Source of the DNA: DASROJ01 sp035646975 | GTDB taxonomy: Bacteria > Acidobacteriota > Polarisedimenticolia > JACPZX01 > DASXTC01 | Reading direction: 5' to 3' | Length of the DNA: 7,269 nt | NCBI GenBank assembly: GCA_035646975.1 | Contig: DASROJ010000195.1 | Location: 1 to 7,269 of the forward strand | Shown here: positions 1 to 7,269 of the stretch, piece by piece | Layout of the letters: each line of letters begins with the position of its first letter | How positions within the stretch are numbered: the first letter of the stretch is position 1 | Notes under the pieces: model-generated | The model's database searches: none | Told to the model about the DNA's origin: nothing | The model's input: only the letters and a program-made list of their open reading frames with translations | Position numbers and translations under genes: made by a program

Positions 1-1
1 T

Positions 2-451
2 GACTCGGCGATCACGGTAGCCGTCGGCAGCGTCAGCCCCGAGGCGAAGCGTCTGCTCGAGGTCACCGAGAAATCGCTTTCGCTGGGGATAGAGCAGGCC
101 GCGGTAGGCAACAGGATCTCGGACATCGGGCACGCGGTTTACTCTTACATCAGCAAGTACGGTTACACGGTGCCCGTGGATTTCACGGGGCACGGCATCG
201 GCCGCGCGCTGCACGAGGACCCTCAGGTGCCGAACTTCGGCGATCCGGGGCGTGGCCCGCGCATCACCGAGGGGATGGTGCTGGCGATCGAGCCGATGGT
301 GATCGCCGGGGGCACGTGCGACGTGGTCATCGGCGACGATCAGTGGACGGCCTCCACCGCCGACGGCAGCCTCGCAGCGCATTTCGAGCGCTCCGTGGCG
401 GTGACGGCGAAGGGGCCGTGGATTCTGGGGGAGATGTCGCCTCCCAGGTGA
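2..451 (+). CDS. map: Methionine aminopeptidase type I, C-terminal part (5' truncated by window)
   Basis: Removes the initiator methionine from nascent proteins in the cytoplasm; it is a two-metal enzyme of the pita-bread (M24A) fold. The visible 149 codons run from the window edge to a TGA stop. Four of the five metal ligands known for this family can be placed: Asp at visible residue 1 (the second ligand Asp, in the GDSAIT motif), His64 in TGHGIGR, Glu97 in LAIEPM, and Glu129 in HFERSV. The substrate-contacting His71 lies in LHEDPQVPN, seven residues after His64 as in E. coli. The first ligand Asp and the N-terminal 100 or so residues lie upstream of the window. The next gene, infA, follows after 37 bases. 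map next to infA and rpmJ at the spc/alpha junction is the usual arrangement in many bacteria. A GTG at 170 could be misread as a start, but the coding frame is open and family-like upstream of it. Confidence 0.97.
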   Translation, partial: DSAITVAVGSVSPEAKRLLEVTEKSLSLGIEQAAVGNRISDIGHAVYSYISKYGYTVPVDFTGHGIGRALHEDPQVPNFGDPGRGPRITEGMVLAIEPMVIAGGTCDVVIGDDQWTASTADGSLAAHFERSVAVTAKGPWILGEMSPPR

Positions 452-468
452 GCTGGTAGGAAGCAACC

Positions 469-475
469 GAGGAGG
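469..475 (+). promoter_or_regulatory. Shine-Dalgarno GAGGAGG for infA, long spacing
   Basis: A strong GAGGAGG lies 13 bases before the infA ATG, longer than the usual 5 to 9. No better ATG or GTG in the same frame sits closer, and the protein from 489 starts with the canonical MAKED, so the ATG stays the start despite the spacing. Confidence 0.6.
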
Positions 476-488
476 CCTTCTGTCGGCT

Positions 489-707
489 ATGGCGAAAGAG
501 GACGCGATTCAGGTGGAAGCGGTGGTCGTCGAGCCGCTGCCCAATGCCATGTTCAGGGTCGAGTTGGAGAACAAGCACAAGGTCCTGGCTCACATCTCGG
601 GCAAGATGAGGAAGAACTTCATCCGCATCCTGCCCGGGGATCGGGTGCTGGTGGAGTTGTCGCCCTACGACCTGACGCGTGGCCGAATCGTTTATCGGTA
701 CAAGTGA
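489..707 (+). CDS. infA: Translation initiation factor IF-1
   Basis: Binds the A site of the 30S subunit during initiation, together with IF-2 and IF-3, and blocks early tRNA entry there. The product is 72 residues, the same length as E. coli IF-1, and is a single S1-like OB-fold domain. Recognisable blocks are the start MAKEDAIQVEA, MFRVELENKHKVLAHISGKM in the middle, RKNFIRILPGDRV, and the end LTRGRIVYRYK. The ATG at 489 gives the canonical N-terminus. It sits between map (37-base gap) and rpmJ (10-base gap), the normal place for infA in many Gram-positive and other bacteria. Nothing is missing or unusual beyond the long spacing of its ribosome binding site. Confidence 0.98.
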   Translation: MAKEDAIQVEAVVVEPLPNAMFRVELENKHKVLAHISGKMRKNFIRILPGDRVLVELSPYDLTRGRIVYRYK

Positions 708-717
708 GAGGCGGTCA

Positions 718-831
718 ATGAAAGTACGCAGCAGCGTCAAGAAAATGTGCGAGAAGTGCAAGATCATCCGCAGGCGGGGCGTCGTCCGCGTGATCTGCGA
801 GAACCAGAAACATAAGCAGCGGCAGGGCTGA
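718..831 (+). CDS. rpmJ: 50S ribosomal protein L36, zinc-binding form
   Basis: A 37-residue protein of the large ribosomal subunit, starting MKVRSSVKKMCEKCKIIRR and ending ENQKHKQRQG. It carries the complete zinc ribbon of the 'C+' type: Cys11, Cys14, Cys27 and His32. The length and the highly basic composition are typical of L36. The start is an ATG 10 bases after the infA stop, with a GAGAG-type ribosome binding site that overlaps the infA TGA. Its own TGA (829-831) lies within the ribosome binding site of rpsM, so the two genes are probably translationally coupled. The gene is short and easily missed by automated calling, but the sequence match to the family is unmistakable. Confidence 0.97.
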   Translation: MKVRSSVKKMCEKCKIIRRRGVVRVICENQKHKQRQG

Positions 832-836
832 GGAGG
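830..836 (+). promoter_or_regulatory. Shine-Dalgarno GAGGAGG for rpsM overlapping the rpmJ stop
   Basis: GAGGAGG begins inside the rpmJ TGA and ends 6 bases before the rpsM GTG. Spacing and strength fix the GTG at 843 as the start, and the overlap suggests that ribosomes ending on rpmJ help start rpsM. Confidence 0.8.
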
Positions 837-842
837 TCTTGA

Positions 843-1229
843 GTGGCACGCATCGCGGGTGTTGACCTTCCGCAGAACAAGAGGGTCGAGATCGGTCTGA
901 CCTATATCTACGGCATCGGGCGCTCCCGCGCGGGGAAGATCCTCGTCAAGGCGGGGGTTACCCTGGCCACCAAGGTGAAGGATCTGTCCGAAGAAGAAGT
1001 GACGCGGATCCGCAAGGTCATCCAGGACGAAGGCGGCGTCGAGGGGGACCTTCGCAAGAACATCCAGATGGATATCCGGCGTCTGATCGAGATCGGCTCG
1101 TACCGGGGCTATCGGCACCGCCGGAACCTCCCGGCCCGTGGCCAGAGAACGCACACGAATGCACGCACGCGAAGAGGTCCGCGTGTCGCGATAGCCGGCA
1201 AGAAGAAGACCGTCGGCAAGAAAGGATAA
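843..1229 (+). CDS. rpsM: 30S ribosomal protein S13 (uS13)
   Basis: Head protein of the small subunit; it contacts the P-site tRNA and forms intersubunit bridges with L5. The product has 128 residues, close to the usual 118-126, with a slightly extended lysine-rich end (GKKKTVGKKG). Family blocks are visible: ARIAGVDLPQNKRVEIGLTY at the start, the helix-turn-helix segment around residues 45-85, and the rRNA-binding stretch from Arg88 to Arg114 (RGYRHRRNLPARG followed by QRTHTNARTRRGPR). It begins with GTG, preceded by a strong ribosome binding site at 6 bases. It is the first gene of the classic alpha operon set (rpsM-rpsK-rpsD-rpoA-rplQ). Since rpmJ ends 11 bases upstream, there is no room for the E. 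coli-style S4-binding pseudoknot leader outside coding sequence. Confidence 0.98.
   Translation: MARIAGVDLPQNKRVEIGLTYIYGIGRSRAGKILVKAGVTLATKVKDLSEEEVTRIRKVIQDEGGVEGDLRKNIQMDIRRLIEIGSYRGYRHRRNLPARGQRTHTNARTRRGPRVAIAGKKKTVGKKG
1221..1226 (+). promoter_or_regulatory. Ribosome binding site of rpsK inside the rpsM end
   Basis: AAAGGA lies in the last codons of rpsM, just before its TAA, and sits 9 bases before the rpsK ATG. With a gap of only 6 bases between the genes this is the only available site and implies coupled translation of S13 and S11. Confidence 0.6.
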
Positions 1230-1235
1230 GCGGGT

Positions 1236-1631
1236 ATGGCGGGTGGAAAGAAAAAGGGCGGCGGCAAGAAGAAGGAAAAGCGCGTCGTCCCGGCCGGCGT
1301 GGCGCACATCCACGCCACGTTCAACAACACGATCATCAGCATCGCGGACATGGAAGGCAACATCCTGTCCTGGAGCAGCGCCGGGCAGCACGGCTTCAAG
1401 GGTTCCCGCAAGGGAACGCCCTTCGCGGCGCAGATCGCGGCCGCGGCCGCGGCCAACATCGCCAAGGAGCACGGGCTCAGGTCGCTCGAGGTGCGGGTGA
1501 AAGGACCCGGGGCGGGGCGCGAGTCGTCGATCCGCGCGCTCCAGGCCGCGGGCATCGAGATCAAGTCGATCAAGGATGTGACGCCCATCCCGCACAACGG
1601 CTGCCGGCCGCCCAAGAGGCGGCGCGTCTAG
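1236..1631 (+). CDS. rpsK: 30S ribosomal protein S11 (uS11)
   Basis: Platform protein of the small subunit, next to the mRNA exit (E-site) region and the 3' end of 16S rRNA. The product has 131 residues, the normal length. It begins with a glycine/lysine-rich flexible segment (residues 1-16, GGKKKGGGKKKEKR) and then shows the family blocks HIHATFNNTIISI (24-36), GFKGSRKGTPFAAQ (53-66), VKGPGAGRESSIRALQAAGI (88-107) and the hallmark ending PHNGCRPPKRRRV. Asn121-Gly122 in that ending is the site that forms isoaspartate in E. coli S11. Residues 68-73 are six alanines in a row, encoded by three copies of GCGGCC. The gene starts 6 bases after rpsM and is followed by a 41-base gap before rpsD. Confidence 0.98.
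   Translation: MAGGKKKGGGKKKEKRVVPAGVAHIHATFNNTIISIADMEGNILSWSSAGQHGFKGSRKGTPFAAQIAAAAAANIAKEHGLRSLEVRVKGPGAGRESSIRALQAAGIEIKSIKDVTPIPHNGCRPPKRRRV
1437..1454 (+). repeat. Triple tandem GCGGCC inside rpsK
   Basis: Three in-frame copies of GCGGCC encode Ala68 to Ala73 of S11. The unit contains overlapping palindromes (GCGGCCGC twice), so the strand is self-complementary. It is most likely a by-product of an alanine-rich helix in GC-rich DNA. Confidence 0.6.
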
Positions 1632-1661
1632 ACTGAGTTCGAACAGAAAGCAGGTCCCGAG

Positions 1662-1668
1662 AAGGAGG
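1662..1668 (+). promoter_or_regulatory. Shine-Dalgarno AAGGAGG for rpsD, short spacing
   Basis: AAGGAGG is a near-perfect match to the anti-Shine-Dalgarno sequence but leaves only 4 bases to the GTG at 1673. The GTG is still preferred because it yields the canonical S4 N-terminus MARYRGSVCRLCRR. Confidence 0.65.
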
Positions 1669-1672
1669 GTCA

Positions 1673-2299
1673 GTGGCTCGTTACAGAGGTTCGGTTTGCA
1701 GGTTGTGCCGCCGCGAGGGGATGAAGCTGTTCCTCAAGGGGGAGCGTTGCTTCAAACCTTCATGCGCCATCGAGAAGCGCGCCTACGCGCCGGGGCAGCA
1801 CGGCAACAGGCGGACGAAAGTGCAGGCCTATGGCGTCCAGCTCCGGGAAAAGCAGAAGACCAAGCGTATCTACGGGGTGCTCGAGAGGCAGTTCCGCCGC
1901 CATTTTGCCGAGGCGGAGCGCCAGCGGGGGATCACGGGCGAGAACCTGCTGGGGATTCTCGAATGCCGTCTGGACAACATCGTTCACAGGCTCGGTTTTG
2001 CGTCTTCGCGCGCCCAGGCCCGTCAGATCGTCAGCCACGGGCACATCCTCGTGGATGGCAAACGGGTCGACATCCCCTCCTACCAGGTGAGGGCCGGAGC
2101 GGCGATCAGCGTGAAGGATGCCAGCCGCAAGAACGTGCTGATCGTTTCATCTCTCGAGCAGGCGAAGGGGCGCGGCACTCCCCGCTGGCTGTCAATCGAG
2201 CCGGACCATTTCCGCGGAACGGTGACATCGAGACCGTCTCGCGAGGACATCACGCTGCCGATCCAGGAGCAGCTCATCGTCGAACTCTACTCCAAGTAG
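1673..2299 (+). CDS. rpsD: 30S ribosomal protein S4 (uS4), zinc-finger form
   Basis: Primary 16S rRNA-binding protein that nucleates assembly of the 5' domain of the small subunit. In some bacteria it also represses its own operon. It has 208 residues, close to the usual 200-209. The N-terminal part carries four cysteines, Cys9-x2-Cys12-x13-Cys26-x4-Cys31, the zinc-binding 'C+' arrangement seen for example in Thermus S4 and absent from E. coli S4. The S4 RNA-binding domain is clear at about residues 99-160 (RLDNIVHRLGFASSRAQARQ, then IVSHGHILVDGKRVDIPSYQ). The C-terminus ends in IQEQLIVELYSK, typical of the family. It starts with GTG after a strong, close ribosome binding site. It lies between rpsK and rpoA as in the alpha operon, and the 67-base gap after it is the largest in the window. 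Whether it regulates this operon cannot be read from the sequence. Confidence 0.98.
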   Translation: MARYRGSVCRLCRREGMKLFLKGERCFKPSCAIEKRAYAPGQHGNRRTKVQAYGVQLREKQKTKRIYGVLERQFRRHFAEAERQRGITGENLLGILECRLDNIVHRLGFASSRAQARQIVSHGHILVDGKRVDIPSYQVRAGAAISVKDASRKNVLIVSSLEQAKGRGTPRWLSIEPDHFRGTVTSRPSREDITLPIQEQLIVELYSK

Positions 2300-2366
2300 G
2301 CCGGACGGACCTGAACCTGCTTGATCTTTATCTTGTTGTACACCGCGCTCAGTAAGGAGCACCCAG
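2300..2366 (+). other. Largest intergenic gap (rpsD-rpoA), AT-rich patch
   Basis: Sixty-seven bases separate S4 from RNA polymerase alpha. The part at 2320-2342 is about 70 % A+T, against GC-rich surroundings. It contains TTGATC (2321-2326) and TGTACA (2337-2342), but their spacing of 10 bases is wrong for a sigma-70-type promoter, and I see no convincing promoter or terminator hairpin. It ends in the rpoA ribosome binding site AAGGAG (2354-2359), 7 bases before the ATG. Confidence 0.4.
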
Positions 2367-3360
<994 letters not shown>

Positions 3361-3362
<2 letters not shown>

Positions 3363-3366
3363 GGAG
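3361..3366 (+). promoter_or_regulatory. Shine-Dalgarno AAGGAG for rplQ overlapping the rpoA stop
   Basis: AAGGAG shares two bases with the rpoA TAA stop (3360-3362) and ends 10 bases before the rplQ ATG. The overlap suggests translational coupling of alpha and L17. Confidence 0.75.
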
Positions 3367-3376
3367 ATAGAGGCAG

Positions 3377-3964
3377 ATGCACCACAACAAAGCGTTTCGC
3401 AAGCTCGGCCGAAAGCACCAGCACCGGGTGGCGACCCTCAGGGCGCTCTCCACGGCCCTGTTCGAGCACGAGCGGATCACCACCACCCTGATGAAGGCCA
3501 AGGAGCTGCGGCCGTTCGCCGAGAAGCTCATCACCCGTTCGAAGCGCGACGACCTGCACGCGCGGCGGCTGGTGGTGCGCCACATCCAGGACAGGACCGT
3601 GGCCAAGAAGCTGTTCGAGACGCTGTCACCGCGCTACACGGAGCGTCATGGCGGCTACATGCGCATCCTCAAGCTGGGCCGGCGGCAGGGCGACGGCGCC
3701 GAGATGGCGCTCGTCGAGCTGATCGGCTCCGAGCCGGTGTTCAAGAAGAAGGAAGAAGTCACGGGCAGGAAGAAGCCCGGCATCGCATCGCGCATTCTCG
3801 GGGGGCGGGGCGGCGCCGCGAAGCAGAAGGCGCAGGCTCCCGCCGAGGACGCAGCGGCCGAAGAATCGATGAGCGAGCAGACCGAGCCGGCGCCGAAGAA
3901 GAAAGCCGGCCCCGCATCGAAGCCGAAGGCCAAGCCTGGCAAGGGAGCAAAAAAGAAGAAGTAG
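3377..3964 (+). CDS. rplQ: 50S ribosomal protein L17 (bL17) with long C-terminal extension
   Basis: Large-subunit protein near the peptide exit tunnel. Residues 1-118 form the whole family core: HHNKAFRKLGRKHQHR, TALFEHERITTTLMKAKELR (27-46), AEKLITRSKRDDLHARR (48-64), a divergent middle, and GGYMRILKLGRRQGD followed by MALVELIGSE. Most L17 proteins end near this point at about 115-140 residues; this one has 195. The extra 77 residues are low-complexity: a basic stretch (123-150), an Ala/Glu-rich acidic stretch (157-171), and a Lys/Pro/Ala end (174-195) with 11 lysines in 22 residues. The tail is probably disordered and may bind rRNA. Its last codons contain the run A AAA AAG directly before the TAG. 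It follows rpoA at 14 bases and precedes carB by 59 bases. The extension continues the frame without a break and uses the same GC-rich codons, so I see no frameshift. Confidence 0.97.
   Translation: MHHNKAFRKLGRKHQHRVATLRALSTALFEHERITTTLMKAKELRPFAEKLITRSKRDDLHARRLVVRHIQDRTVAKKLFETLSPRYTERHGGYMRILKLGRRQGDGAEMALVELIGSEPVFKKKEEVTGRKKPGIASRILGGRGGAAKQKAQAPAEDAAAEESMSEQTEPAPKKKAGPASKPKAKPGKGAKKKK
3949..3955 (+). other. A-AAA-AAG heptamer at the end of rplQ
   Basis: The heptamer is phased with rplQ so that AAA and AAG are zero-frame lysine codons, the form known for -1 slippage (as in E. coli dnaX). The -1 frame then stays open through the whole 59-base gap and joins the carB frame at its GTG. An AGGGAG (3942-3947) lies one base upstream, closer than the 10 or so bases that aid -1 slippage in dnaX. 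No strong hairpin follows. A chance product of a lysine-coding tail is equally possible. Confidence 0.25.
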
Positions 3965-4011
3965 GGCCGCGTCGCGCACCGACCACACGTCCCTTCCGCC
4001 ACCAGGACGAC

Positions 4012-4018
4012 GAGGAAG
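4012..4018 (+). promoter_or_regulatory. Ribosome binding site GAGGAAG for carB
   Basis: GAGGAAG ends 5 bases before the GTG at 4024. It supports independent initiation of carB at that GTG, which gives the expected CarB N-terminus MPRRDDIHKVLIIGSGP. Confidence 0.65.
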
Positions 4019-4023
4019 CTCGA

Positions 4024-7242
<3,219 letters not shown>

Positions 7243-7243
7243 G

Positions 7244-7261
7244 ACCGGGCAAACGCCCGGT
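7244..7261 (+). terminator. Hairpin after carB, possible terminator without T-tract
   Basis: ACCGGGC and GCCCGGT form a perfect 7-bp GC-rich stem around the loop AAAC, starting 2 bases after the carB stop. The next bases, GATGGTAG, contain no run of T, so a classical intrinsic terminator is not shown. It may be a weak terminator, an mRNA 3'-end stabiliser, or chance. The window ends 8 bases later. Confidence 0.4.
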
Positions 7262-7269
7262 GATGGTAG

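Noticed and set aside
170..451. Short separate gene starting at the GTG at 170
   Set aside because: The frame is open and family-like from the window edge, so this is the interior of map and not a new start.
327..1595. 422-codon open frame on the - strand across map, infA, rpmJ, rpsM and rpsK
   Set aside because: It runs antisense through five clearly recognised genes, its product resembles no family I know, and long antisense frames are expected in GC-rich coding DNA.
1637..1644. GTTCGAAC palindrome in the rpsK-rpsD gap
   Set aside because: Eight bases without a loop and with no flanking extension; too short for a terminator or a credible operator without a second copy.
2321..2342. TTGATC and TGTACA as a sigma-70-like promoter before rpoA
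   Set aside because: The spacing is 10 bases instead of about 17, and no alternative pair with acceptable spacing was found.
3971..3983. GTCG-CGCAC-CGAC stem after the A-AAA-AAG heptamer
   Set aside because: Only 4 bp and not extendable; too weak to count as a frameshift stimulator or terminator.

Overview
The window is a conserved bacterial housekeeping block. It covers the end of the spc-type ribosomal protein cluster and a complete alpha-type operon, followed by a full-length carbamoyl-phosphate synthase large-subunit gene. All nine genes are on the + strand and nearly all of the sequence is coding. The order is map (5' truncated) - infA - rpmJ - rpsM - rpsK - rpsD - rpoA - rplQ - carB. 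The DNA is GC-rich with GC-rich third codon positions, and three genes (rpsM, rpsD, carB) start with GTG. The map-infA-rpmJ-rpsM order, the four-cysteine S4 and the long basic tail on L17 fit a free-living high-GC bacterium. Acidobacteriota or a neighbouring deep lineage is my best guess, but the sequence alone does not settle the phylum.

Region by region: 2-451 is the C-terminal part of type I methionine aminopeptidase. 489-831 holds the small genes for IF-1 and L36. 843-2299 encodes three primary or late small-subunit proteins: S13 and S11 (head and platform) and S4. 2367-3362 is the RNA polymerase alpha subunit. 3377-3964 is L17 with a C-terminal extension of about 77 residues. 4024-7242 is CarB with both ATP-grasp halves and the allosteric domain intact. 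A 7-bp GC-rich hairpin without a T-tract lies just after the carB stop. Gaps between genes are 6 to 67 bases. In three places the Shine-Dalgarno of a gene overlaps the end or stop of the gene before it, which suggests translational coupling.

The first eight genes serve making proteins and RNA: N-terminal Met removal, initiation, ribosome assembly and the RNA polymerase scaffold. CarB makes carbamoyl phosphate for pyrimidines and arginine. It is the one metabolic member, and no carA is visible beside it. I found no mobile element, CRISPR array, tRNA, rRNA or novel defence-like system. The points most worth a second look are the placement of carB right after rplQ, an A-AAA-AAG slippery heptamer at the end of rplQ that is in the right phase to run into an open carB frame, and the L17 tail. 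None of these is strong evidence for an undescribed system.
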